Source: a bacterium
Lineage (GTDB): Bacteria; Eisenbacteria; RBG-16-71-46; CAIMUX01
Direction of reading: 5' to 3'
NCBI GenBank assembly: GCA_030431975.1
Contig: JAUIHP010000002.1
Location: 395,014 to 459,013 of the forward strand
Length of the DNA stretch: 64,000 bases
In this document: positions 45,081 through 53,198 of the stretch, piece after piece
How positions within the stretch are numbered: the first letter of the stretch is position 1
Layout: every line of letters starts with the position of its first letter
The notes under the pieces: generated by a model
What the model was told of the DNA's origin: nothing
What the model saw: the letters and a program-made list of their open reading frames with translations, nothing else
The model's database searches: none
Position numbers and translations under genes: made by a program

Positions 45081-47768
45081 TTGCGGCCTACATGGACTTT
45101 GAAACGGACTCTCGCGACGCCTGGTCGTTTGATGCCTGGGCCGTTTTGGAAGGAGCGACCAAGAATCCGCGAATCGTCACTCCAGTCTCTGACCTTGCAC
45201 CTTTCCGAGACCCCTGGCGGCGGCCTGGAGAAGATCGTCGTCGAGTATCGGGACGGGGAACGGCGCACCCGTCAACGCGGTCGGGACTGGAAAAGCAATG
45301 CGCGCACGGAGACCCTGATCGCGGCTCTCGCTCTGCTCGTCCTCCGGGGCGACGCGACCGGGGAGCCTGGGCTCGACGGCCGGAAGAGCCCGGAGGAAGC
45401 TACGCTTTGCGCACGGATTCATGACCTTTGGCACACCCCGCGAAAACGCCCGGAGTCCCACTGGCTCGATTCCGTCTTCGATCGGGATACCCGCGACCTC
45501 CCCTCGCCGTTGGCGGCCGTGCTCACGAAGACCGGCTCACGTGAAAGAGCGGTGGTCGGGTTGGCCGAGGGAGTGGACGGGGCGAACCTCCGCTTCTTCC
45601 GGCTTGGGCGTCCCTTGCACCGAAAAGAACTCGCTTCGATCCTCCAGTCTTCGATCGGGATCCGCCACGAGTTCGCAAAGGACTCTCGCGCTCTCTGCCC
45701 GCAGTTCACAGGTGGATTCTTTGGACGGGAGACCCTGCTCGAGGAGTTGCAGCGACTGGTTGCGACACACGCGCTGATCGTTCTCGTAGGTCCGCACGGG
45801 ATCGGAAAGACTCGGTTGGCTTGCGCTGCTGCGCAACTCTGGCGCGGACCGACGGTGTTTCTGCGCGCCGACCCGACGGATCCGTTTCGAAGTGTCGCGG
45901 AGCACCAAGGACCGGAGGGAAGCGGCACTCTCTACATCATCGACCAGGACTCTACGGTCGAGACGTCCACTCCAAACGAGGCGTCCTCTTGGTCTCCGGA
46001 AGGGACCTCGACGCGAATCGCGGCTTCGGTCCACGTCGAGCCTTCGGATCGCTTCCTGGTCACCGCGTTGGAGCCGCTCGGAATCGATGGTGAGCGAATC
46101 ATTCTCGTCCCACCGCTGACGGTTCCGACGCTCTCTGTCGGCGCGGAAGACATTCTGAAGTCGGTCGAGACTCCTCACACGGCAGCCGAGCAACTCTTCC
46201 TCGACCGGGCCGGACAGAACGCCGCCACAACCGACACGCTGCTGCTAAGAACCGTCTGCAGTCTCACCGGAGGCGTACCGCGCGTCCTCGAACTTGCGGC
46301 CGATGCCTTGGACCGATTCCCGCTCTCCGCACTTCCGGAGCTCCTGGAGACACAGCCGTCACTGCTTTCCTCCCGTCGCGGTGAGACGGGTACGGCGCGG
46401 GGCGCGCTGGACCGGCTGATGCGGGAAACGTTCACCCGACTCTCCCCTGCCGAGCAGAGCGCGCTTCGCTGTCTTGCCTGGCTTCCACAGGGTTGGTCCT
46501 TGGAAGCGGCCGGCAGCGTGACCGCCTACTTTCCTGCCGTGCATGACCGGCTGTTGGCGTGCGGAATCGTCGCATCGATCGGCCCCGACAATTTCGACAT
46601 CATGACCCCGCTCAGACACGGGCTCCGTCACGGCTGGGCGGATTTCGATCCTTCGCTCTCGGCCGCTGCCGCAGGCTCCGTTCTGGATCTTGCACTACAG
46701 CAGACCCCGACACGGGGCGGGGCGAACGCCACGGCTGTTTCGGAAACGCTTCACGCCGGACTCGATGTCGCCCTGACCTCGAGTCGCCTTCCGGAAGCGA
46801 CCCGACTACTCCAGCGGTTGTTTCCGCTTTGGATCGTCACCGGTAAGTGGACGACCGGTCGCGCCATCTGTCGGCGTCTTCTCGAGCACCCTGGGCTCGC
46901 ACCGTCAGACCGGATAGCGGCACTGAGTGTCTCCGCAGGTTTGGAGTTTCAGCAGGGAGAAATCCCGGTTGCTCGTACGAGCTACGAAGAGCTGTTGCGC
47001 GAAGCACAGACGGCATGCGATCCGCACGCAGAAGCGCAGGCGCATCACGGGCTCGGCAGCATCGCCTTCCGCACCAACCATCTCCAGGAAGCAGAGTCGC
47101 ACTTTCAGGACGCGTTGCGCGGTTGGTCGGTCGCCGAGCACGGAGCCCAACGCCTTCTGGCACTCAACAACCTGGCCGCCGTCGCCGCATCTCGAGGTGC
47201 GATGGATGTCGCCACCACCCGTTTCGAGGACGTGGCCAAGACCGCGCGGCAGGTCGGCGACGATCGTACACTCGCCAGTACGCTTCACAACCTGGGCCTT
47301 CTGAGATGGCAGATGAAGGAAGAGAGTGAGGCGGAGCAACTCTTCTCCCAAAGCCTGAAGGTTTGGGATCGTCTCCGCGATCCTTGGGGACGGGCCAACG
47401 CGATGAATAGTCTGGCCGCGATCGCCTTGGCCAAAGGGGACCTTGGAAAGGCGCGGGAAATGCACACGGAGAGCCTGCGCGTACGCGCCGAAACCGAAGA
47501 TCTGCCGGGGGTCGCCGGGTCACTCGAGGGGTTTGCGAGCTTGGCGTTGGCGGCGGGGGCTCCGGCCCGAGCTCTGCAGCTTCTGGCCGCGTCGGCGTCT
47601 ATTCGTCAGGAGTACGAAATTCCGTTGGACGACGGAAACCAGCGAAGAGTGCAGGCGGAAGAAGAACGCGCTGCCGCGGCACTCGAACCTCACGCCGTGT
47701 CGGTGGCCCGGACCTTGGGGCGTGCCATGACCTGGAGGGAAGCGGTTGCCTTCGCACTCGAACGCTGA
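45081..47768 (+). CDS. STAND-type ATPase with C-terminal TPR repeats
   Basis: Up to 895 aa. The real start is uncertain (TTG 45081, ATG 45132). An N-terminal region of unknown fold (about 40-200) precedes an NTPase of the STAND/AAA type: FFGRETLLEELQRL, Walker A VGPHGIGKTRLA, a Walker-B-like strand TLYIIDQD, and GGVPRVLELAADALDRFPLS (the GLPLAL-type motif). A winged-helix-like segment (LSPAEQSALRCLAWLPQGW) and at least six TPRs follow (for example AEAQAHHGLGSIAFRTNHLQ). These proteins are signal sensors or regulators. An alternative frame at 45092 also looks coding, so an N-terminal frameshift is possible. Confidence 0.8.
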   Translation: MRPTWTLKRTLATPGRLMPGPFWKERPRIRESSLQSLTLHLSETPGGGLEKIVVEYRDGERRTRQRGRDWKSNARTETLIAALALLVLRGDATGEPGLDGRKSPEEATLCARIHDLWHTPRKRPESHWLDSVFDRDTRDLPSPLAAVLTKTGSRERAVVGLAEGVDGANLRFFRLGRPLHRKELASILQSSIGIRHEFAKDSRALCPQFTGGFFGRETLLEELQRLVATHALIVLVGPHGIGKTRLACAAAQLWRGPTVFLRADPTDPFRSVAEHQGPEGSGTLYIIDQDSTVETSTPNEASSWSPEGTSTRIAASVHVEPSDRFLVTALEPLGIDGERIILVPPLTVPTLSVGAEDILKSVETPHTAAEQLFLDRAGQNAATTDTLLLRTVCSLTGGVPRVLELAADALDRFPLSALPELLETQPSLLSSRRGETGTARGALDRLMRETFTRLSPAEQSALRCLAWLPQGWSLEAAGSVTAYFPAVHDRLLACGIVASIGPDNFDIMTPLRHGLRHGWADFDPSLSAAAAGSVLDLALQQTPTRGGANATAVSETLHAGLDVALTSSRLPEATRLLQRLFPLWIVTGKWTTGRAICRRLLEHPGLAPSDRIAALSVSAGLEFQQGEIPVARTSYEELLREAQTACDPHAEAQAHHGLGSIAFRTNHLQEAESHFQDALRGWSVAEHGAQRLLALNNLAAVAASRGAMDVATTRFEDVAKTARQVGDDRTLASTLHNLGLLRWQMKEESEAEQLFSQSLKVWDRLRDPWGRANAMNSLAAIALAKGDLGKAREMHTESLRVRAETEDLPGVAGSLEGFASLALAAGAPARALQLLAASASIRQEYEIPLDDGNQRRVQAEEERAAAALEPHAVSVARTLGRAMTWREAVAFALER

Positions 47769-50016
47769 TGCGAAAGGGCCGGAGGGTCTGTCTGGCCGGC
47801 GGAATGGGGCCACCATCTGGTTCCGCGCTTGGATCCTTCAGTTCGCGCTGTTGGCTCTTGCCATCCTACTTTACCGGTGGTTCGGCCACTCCGCGATCGA
47901 GAGCGGCCACGCCGGACGATCCTTTCCTTTGATCAATGAGGTCTTCGCGGAACGATCCGACATCCCGGTCACCCGGTTCCTGAGCACGGCGGATTGGCTC
48001 GTCGACAACCTGGTCTTTGCCGGGATCGTCTTCCTGCTTGTTCAGCTCTTCGCTATCGTCGTGATGAGACGTCGTAGGCAAACTCCGGTCGCAAGGGAAG
48101 CTGGAATCGAACGAGTGGAAAAGGACGCAGAAGCCGACACAAGTTTGACGCTCAGCGGAACCAAGAAGGTTCTCTTTTCCCTTATCGTCCTCCTGATCCC
48201 CATGCTTTTCGTGCTGCTTCCCTACATCGCGCGGTACCACCAGTACCGCACCGGTCTCGAAGCGCCGCCCGGACTGGAAGACGGAACCTACGACCCACCC
48301 GAGATGCCGGAACTGACTCCGGAGCAGCTTCTGCAGGTAGGCAAGGGGCACCAGGCCCGGAAGCCGCCGCTGCAATCCTATCTCAACTATCCGAGGGAGA
48401 AGTCGCCGGGAACGGTTCGCGTCGGCATCTTCGGCGGTTCGTTTTCTCTGGGAGAGGAAGCCGCGCTCGAACACGACACGGCAACTCATCTCGAGCGTTT
48501 ACTCGCCGAAGGCGGGGCCCCACACGTCGAGGTCATCAACTTCGGTGTCAGCGGATTCGGTGTCAGCCAGGCTGCGCTTCTATGGGAGTACATCGGCAAG
48601 AACTACGACCTCGACTACGTCGTCATGATGCCGTTCTACTTCCACGTTACGCGGGACAATTCATTTCTTCACACGGACAACCACTTCGGCCCCATTCACG
48701 GGATCTACGTCGCCGAAGGCGATACCGCAAAGTATGTACCGATCGTCGGAGAAGACCGACTCGACTCCTGCCGGAAGTACTTCTCGCCGTTTCAACCTTT
48801 GCGGTACTGGCGCTACGACGACCGGGTTCCAATGGCTTTTCGTCCCCTCCTACCCCAACCGTACGGACGCCGCGGCAACCCCTTCTACTACGCAGACGAC
48901 GCACGGTCCGCGACCCACAACATGTACCGCCGCCTCTACGAAAAGATCGCGGCCGAGACCAGGCAACTCATCGTCTTTGCGGATCCACGGATCTACCCGA
49001 AACTGGCCGCGATTCACGGCGGAAACATCCACGTGTTTCCTTCGATGCTCGACAACTTCCGGGAGCCGGGCTCTTCTCTTTATCGCGCGCCCTTCGATCA
49101 TCCGAGCGGAATCGGTTACGAGATCTACGCGGCGGAGCTGGCGGCTCTGCTCCTGGGACGGGAACGTCCCGAGTTCCGCGCACTGTGGGTTTCGGACGAA
49201 CTTGCCGATGCGTCGGGATCTGAGTTCGAGCTAAAGACTCTACGAAACGTTCATCAGACCGGACTCACGATCGAAGGGTCAGTCGTTGCCGAACTTCGTC
49301 AGAGACGAGCAGGTGACTCGAGGCGAGGAAGGTATCGGCGCAGCGTTCACTTCGACGAAGAAGACGTCTCGGGATTGGTCATGTACTCGAAGAATGACTT
49401 CCGCCTCTTCATTCCACTCTCTTTCGTGCCCAAGGGCGGGGACGAAGTCCGGTTGGAGTGGAAGCAGGAAGGACGGGACCGGCACCGGCTCCTCGGGCGC
49501 GTTTCTCGCATGCGTGGTCCCCTTGGTCAGGTGTCCCTGGAATGGATGCGCCTGAGACTCGAGCCGGACGCCGAGACTTTCGTCCAGTGGGTCGACGGCG
49601 ATGAGCTTGGGTTCCTCAACATCGAGTCGCGGGCCGAGGTCTCGGAGGTCAAGGTCACGATCGGCGGCGAACTCGCCCTCACGGGGCAGACACGCGAACT
49701 CAGAAAGCGCCGCATGCCCGGTGGCCTGGGGAGACTTCTGCTGGGGGATCCCTGGATCCGAACCGTGACGGTACTCGAACCCACGATTTCCAGTTTCATG
49801 TACTTCCGAGGTTGCGCCGGTCAGTACGTCGACGTGTCCGGGCTCACGGAGGAAAGCGGCGTTCTCGGCCTGAGACTTTCGGACCGGGAGGGCAACGTCG
49901 ACACCCTTCCGCTGTTCCAGTACCAGGCGGTCCCGGCACAGGCTCCGCCCTTCGAACCGCGTTATGCCGCGCCGATCCGCCCCCGATCGACGAGCCCACT
50001 TTCTCCTGAACGGTAG
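47746..50016 (+). CDS. Membrane-anchored SGNH/GDSL-hydrolase-like protein
   Basis: 756 aa. TTG start with GGAGGGAAGC in front, overlapping the STAND gene by 23 nt. Three N-terminal hydrophobic segments precede an SGNH-type domain: VGIFGGSFSLGEEA supplies the block I serine, VINFGVSGFGVSQAAL block II, and PFDHPSGIGYEIYAAELA has the D-x-x-H-like block V position, but spaced as D-H. The C-terminal ~250 residues are beta-rich without a known match. Such proteins often deacylate or acylate cell-surface glycans. Catalysis is unproven because the last motif is atypical. Confidence 0.72.
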   Translation: MPSHSNADAKGPEGLSGRRNGATIWFRAWILQFALLALAILLYRWFGHSAIESGHAGRSFPLINEVFAERSDIPVTRFLSTADWLVDNLVFAGIVFLLVQLFAIVVMRRRRQTPVAREAGIERVEKDAEADTSLTLSGTKKVLFSLIVLLIPMLFVLLPYIARYHQYRTGLEAPPGLEDGTYDPPEMPELTPEQLLQVGKGHQARKPPLQSYLNYPREKSPGTVRVGIFGGSFSLGEEAALEHDTATHLERLLAEGGAPHVEVINFGVSGFGVSQAALLWEYIGKNYDLDYVVMMPFYFHVTRDNSFLHTDNHFGPIHGIYVAEGDTAKYVPIVGEDRLDSCRKYFSPFQPLRYWRYDDRVPMAFRPLLPQPYGRRGNPFYYADDARSATHNMYRRLYEKIAAETRQLIVFADPRIYPKLAAIHGGNIHVFPSMLDNFREPGSSLYRAPFDHPSGIGYEIYAAELAALLLGRERPEFRALWVSDELADASGSEFELKTLRNVHQTGLTIEGSVVAELRQRRAGDSRRGRYRRSVHFDEEDVSGLVMYSKNDFRLFIPLSFVPKGGDEVRLEWKQEGRDRHRLLGRVSRMRGPLGQVSLEWMRLRLEPDAETFVQWVDGDELGFLNIESRAEVSEVKVTIGGELALTGQTRELRKRRMPGGLGRLLLGDPWIRTVTVLEPTISSFMYFRGCAGQYVDVSGLTEESGVLGLRLSDREGNVDTLPLFQYQAVPAQAPPFEPRYAAPIRPRSTSPLSPER

Positions 50017-50037
50017 AACTCCGCTGAAAAGTAGGTT

Positions 50038-50193
50038 GTGGCCGGAGGATTGCGGACGGGATCCCGCTAAGTGTTTCTGGGTCGTTGACGTTACAGCGAC
50101 GATCCGCCGTTGTCGTTCTCCCCCCGGTTTGATCCCCAAAGGACGCTGTGTCGTCGCAGGTTAGGAATCCGGCGTCCGCAATCTTCCGTCCAC
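50038..50193. repeat. 156-bp element bounded by 21-bp imperfect inverted repeats
   Basis: Left end GTGGCCGGAGGATTGCGGACG (50038-50058) is the reverse complement of 50173-50193 at 19 of 21 positions. The interior has no convincing open frame. It could be a MITE-like element or a structured untranslated region upstream of the methyltransferase gene. Confidence 0.6.
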
Positions 50194-50289
50194 ATCCCAA
50201 AAGTATGTCGGGTCTCCCGGCGGCCCTGCGCAGGAGGGGTTGAACGGCAGAAATCAACCCGAATCGAGTACATACGAAGGAGACCTCCG

Positions 50290-51135
50290 ATGACACAGAC
50301 CACGACCCAGGCCCCGACCCACGCCCCGACCCAGCCGGACTACACCGCCATCAAGGCCAAGCAGCAGGCAACCTGGTCCGCCGGTTCCTATTCCAAAGTC
50401 GGATCCACGCTGCAGATCAGTGGGGAGCGGCTCGTCGAATGGGTCGACGCTCGCCCCGGCGCAACCTTTCTCGACGTTGCCGCCGGAAACGGCAACCTGA
50501 CCCTGGCTGCGGCGCGCCGGTTTTGTCAGGTCACATCATCCGACTACGTTCCGGAGCTGCTCGAGGCCGGACGGGCCCGGGCGGAAGCCGACGGTTTCGA
50601 TGTCCGCTTTCGTCACGCCGATGCCGAGGAGTTGCCGTTCGACGAAGGATCGTTCGACTACGTCGGATCCACTTTCGGGGTCATGTTCACCGCCAACCAG
50701 GAGGCCGCCGCAGCCGAGCTCATGCGGGTCTGCGCTCCCGGCGGGAAGATTGCGTTGGCGAACTGGACACCGGACGGATTCATCGGACAGATCTTCAAGA
50801 CGATCAGTCGCTTCGTGCCGCCACCGGCCGGTCTGCAGTCCCCCGCCCGTTGGGGAACGGAAGAGTTCCTCCACGAGCAGTTCGGCCCGGACGCACAGTC
50901 GATCCAGGTCCGTCGCCGCACCTTTGACTTTCGCTACCAGTCCGCCGAGCACTTCCTGAGCTACTTCAGGGAATTTTACGGTCCGACGAACCGGGCGTTC
51001 GCTGCCGTTGGGGCTCGTGCTCCGGAACTCGCGGCCGCCATCCTCGAACTGTCGGAGTCTTCAAATGTCGCGACGGACGGAACCCTGAGGGTGCCTTCTG
51101 AGTACATCGAAGTGGTCGTGGTCAAGAAATCGTAG
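50290..51135 (+). CDS. SAM-dependent class I methyltransferase (type 11)
   Basis: 281 aa from ATG 50290 with AAGGAGAC in front. The N-terminal Thr/Pro/Ala-rich tail is disordered. The Rossmann core shows motif I FLDVAAGNGNLTLAAA, the acidic strand 2 position SSDYVPELL, motif post-II FRHADAEELPFDEGSFDYV, and the APGGKIALANW strand with a C-terminal cap. Substrate not identifiable; similar to UbiE-like small-molecule methylases. Stands alone between the repeat element and the PARP-finger gene. Confidence 0.9.
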   Translation: MTQTTTQAPTHAPTQPDYTAIKAKQQATWSAGSYSKVGSTLQISGERLVEWVDARPGATFLDVAAGNGNLTLAAARRFCQVTSSDYVPELLEAGRARAEADGFDVRFRHADAEELPFDEGSFDYVGSTFGVMFTANQEAAAAELMRVCAPGGKIALANWTPDGFIGQIFKTISRFVPPPAGLQSPARWGTEEFLHEQFGPDAQSIQVRRRTFDFRYQSAEHFLSYFREFYGPTNRAFAAVGARAPELAAAILELSESSNVATDGTLRVPSEYIEVVVVKKS

Positions 51136-51248
51136 TTGGTTCGACCCGCCAGTGCACTGCGGGTAGCCACGGCTGGAACATCCCCAATAAGGCCGTCGGA
51201 TCCCATCGGGAACCGGCGGCCTGCTCCATTTCGGTCCAGTGCCTTCGG

Positions 51249-52049
51249 TCAGTCGCGGTTGACCAACGCGGCTACTTCCTCGAGGTCAGCCTCGGTTAGG
51301 TCGGAAAACCAGCGGATACGGCCCATCACTTCGCGAGTCCCGAAGTACTCCGCCGCGCACGGGGCGTGAATGTTGCCCGATGGTTCGAACATGCCTTCCT
51401 GGTAGAAAACCAGTTTCAATCTCCAGTCGCCCTTCTCGATCAGTTCCCGACAGTGGCGGCAACGAGCCCGCCCTGACGGAGCCCGCTCCGCCCCATCGAG
51501 TCTTGGCAACCGTTCGTGCTCGGTCCCGGACTCGGCCAAAGAGATCCAACTGGGGTCGATGCGGGAATCGGTGGACGCCGGGCCGTCCGACGTCGAAACA
51601 TCCCCTGCCGAGACGCTTTCTGGAGATGCATTTGATGCGGAGTCGTTTGATGCGGAGTCGTCCGATGCGGAGGCGCCCGATGCGGAGTCGTCCAATGCCG
51701 GGGCGCCTTCCGCGAAGTCCTCCGATGCGGAGCCGTGTGATGCGGAGTCGTTTGATTCGGAGCCGTTTGATGCGGAGTCGCCCGCTGCCGAATCGCCTTC
51801 CGCCACGCCTTTCGATGCGGAATCGCTCTCTCCCTCCCGGGCAGCGTCCTCCGCATCACTCATCGCCTCGAGAATCGCTTCCGGCCGTTTGTAGCATGCA
51901 CAAACGGGATGGAACCAAAGCGTCATCTCTCCCTCACCAAACATGTTTGGCATTCGCTCGCCGAAACGCAAAACACCCTTGTCGATCTTCTTTCCACAAC
52001 CTCGACACTTGGCGCGACCGGACGGAGCCGACTCGAACACGTGACCCAC
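51249..52049 (-). CDS. Protein with two PARP-type zinc fingers joined by a repeat linker
   Basis: 266 aa, GTG start with a GAGGAGG ribosome site. The N-terminal domain reads APSGRAKCRGCGKKIDKGVL...WFHPVC, and the C-terminal one APSGRARCRHCRELIEKGDWRL...HAPC. Each has the C-x2-C-x..H-x2-C spacing of PARP1-type DNA-break-sensing fingers. Between them is a low-complexity Ser/Ala/Asp pentapeptide linker (DSASN-like) encoded by a 15-bp array. No catalytic ADP-ribosyltransferase domain. Likely DNA-binding or nick-sensing; in bacteria such fingers are found in DNA-repair-associated proteins. Confidence 0.85.
   Translation of the reverse strand: MGHVFESAPSGRAKCRGCGKKIDKGVLRFGERMPNMFGEGEMTLWFHPVCACYKRPEAILEAMSDAEDAAREGESDSASKGVAEGDSAAGDSASNGSESNDSASHGSASEDFAEGAPALDDSASGASASDDSASNDSASNASPESVSAGDVSTSDGPASTDSRIDPSWISLAESGTEHERLPRLDGAERAPSGRARCRHCRELIEKGDWRLKLVFYQEGMFEPSGNIHAPCAAEYFGTREVMGRIRWFSDLTEADLEEVAALVNRD
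51601..51835. repeat. 15-bp in-frame tandem array (DSASN-like pentapeptides)
   Basis: Degenerate units around TTTGATGCGGAGTCG (plus strand), about fifteen of them, code on the minus strand for a D-S-A-S-x linker in the 51249 gene. Confidence 0.9.
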
Positions 52050-52149
52050 CGATGAACCTCCTCACATTCCCCGCCGAATGAGACTGGTCCAAGGGTACAC
52101 TCCGGCGCGACGAAGGTCGCCGATCATCACAATCTTCAAGGAGCCCCCC

Positions 52150-52734
52150 ATGAGCTCGGACATGCGGCTGATCGAGGGATACACCTGCCGCCCGTTGCAG
52201 CCGGATGAGTTTCGGCCGTTCTTCGACCGGCATCATCGGAGTATCTTCCGCGACCACTCGATGCTGGATCTCGACTCGATCCTCTCCGACGAGGAGCGGG
52301 AAAGGAGCGCACCCCTTCTGGAGAGGGCACGTGGTCTCTATCGGCTGACACTCGGCGTCTTCTGTGGAGACGAACTGGTCGGCTGGACCTTCGGACGTCA
52401 GGAGACTCACGAAAGGTACTACATGACGAACACGGCTCTGCTGCCGGAGCATCGAGGAAAAGGCGTCTACAAGGCGCTCCTTCCCGCCGTTCTCTCCATC
52501 CTCGAGAAGGAAGGGTTCCAGGTCGTCTACAGTCGGCACTCCGCGACCAACAACGAAGTGATCGTTCCGAAACTCAAGGCGGGTTTCGTCATTTCCGGAA
52601 TGGAGCTGTCCGATCTGTTCGGAACGTTGGTCTACCTGTCGTACTTCTTCAATCCGGTCCGGCGTCGAGTCGTCGATGTTCGTTGCGGGCAGGCGACACC
52701 CGACGAAGAGATTCGGCGTGTCCTTGGGTATTGA
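52150..52734 (+). CDS. GNAT-family N-acetyltransferase
   Basis: 194 aa from ATG 52150 (AAGGAG in front), preferred to the ATG at 52078 whose N-terminal extension lacks protein character. Motif A is LLPEHRGKGVYKALL. It is distinct in sequence from the 2968 acetyltransferase. The C-terminal tail is longer than minimal GNATs (about 40 extra residues with a YLSYFFNP patch). Divergent from the PARP-finger gene. Substrate unknown. Confidence 0.88.
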   Translation: MSSDMRLIEGYTCRPLQPDEFRPFFDRHHRSIFRDHSMLDLDSILSDEERERSAPLLERARGLYRLTLGVFCGDELVGWTFGRQETHERYYMTNTALLPEHRGKGVYKALLPAVLSILEKEGFQVVYSRHSATNNEVIVPKLKAGFVISGMELSDLFGTLVYLSYFFNPVRRRVVDVRCGQATPDEEIRRVLGY

Positions 52735-53198
52735 CCTCGACCGAAGTCAACGAACCAACCCTATTAAGGGCAGGGATCGTCGAGCGACAAGATTGCGGAA
52801 GAGTGCACCAGTCGGGGCCGCCGCAGCCAGAACGACGCAGAGGTAGTCGATGCGGAACGCCATAGAGTAGACCGTAACCGATGAATCGGTAGTGATTGAA
52901 GTTCTCCGCAAGGCACGACGACGACAAAGAGATTGAGGGCAAGCACAAAGCGGTAGCTGTGGCAGATTTCGTCATCGCAATAGACCGTCACGAATAGTTC
53001 GGGCTGGGTCGATCACTCCGCACCGTCGCCGACACCGATTAACGTACATATGTTCGTTTTCTTGTTGACTTCTACATTGTCTCCGTTTAAGTTCCACCTT
53101 ATACGTCGTCATGGAAGGCGACGCCCCCGATCCTGACACAGACTCCGAGCAAACTACGCCGGCATTCTCGATACCGACATCGAGCAGGTTGCACCGAC
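52735..53198. other. Non-coding stretch upstream of the HNH nuclease gene
   Basis: About 460 bp without a plausible gene. The region 53040-53100 is AT-richer than its neighbours and contains a good sigma-70-type promoter (53065-53093) and an 8-bp ACATATGT palindrome just before it. The lower GC could mark a foreign insert boundary. Confidence 0.45.
53065..53093 (+). promoter_or_regulatory. Sigma-70-like promoter of the HNH gene
   Basis: -35 TTGACT (53065-53070), 17-bp spacer, -10 TAAGTT (53088-53093). It points at the HNH gene start about 105 nt downstream. Confidence 0.5.
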
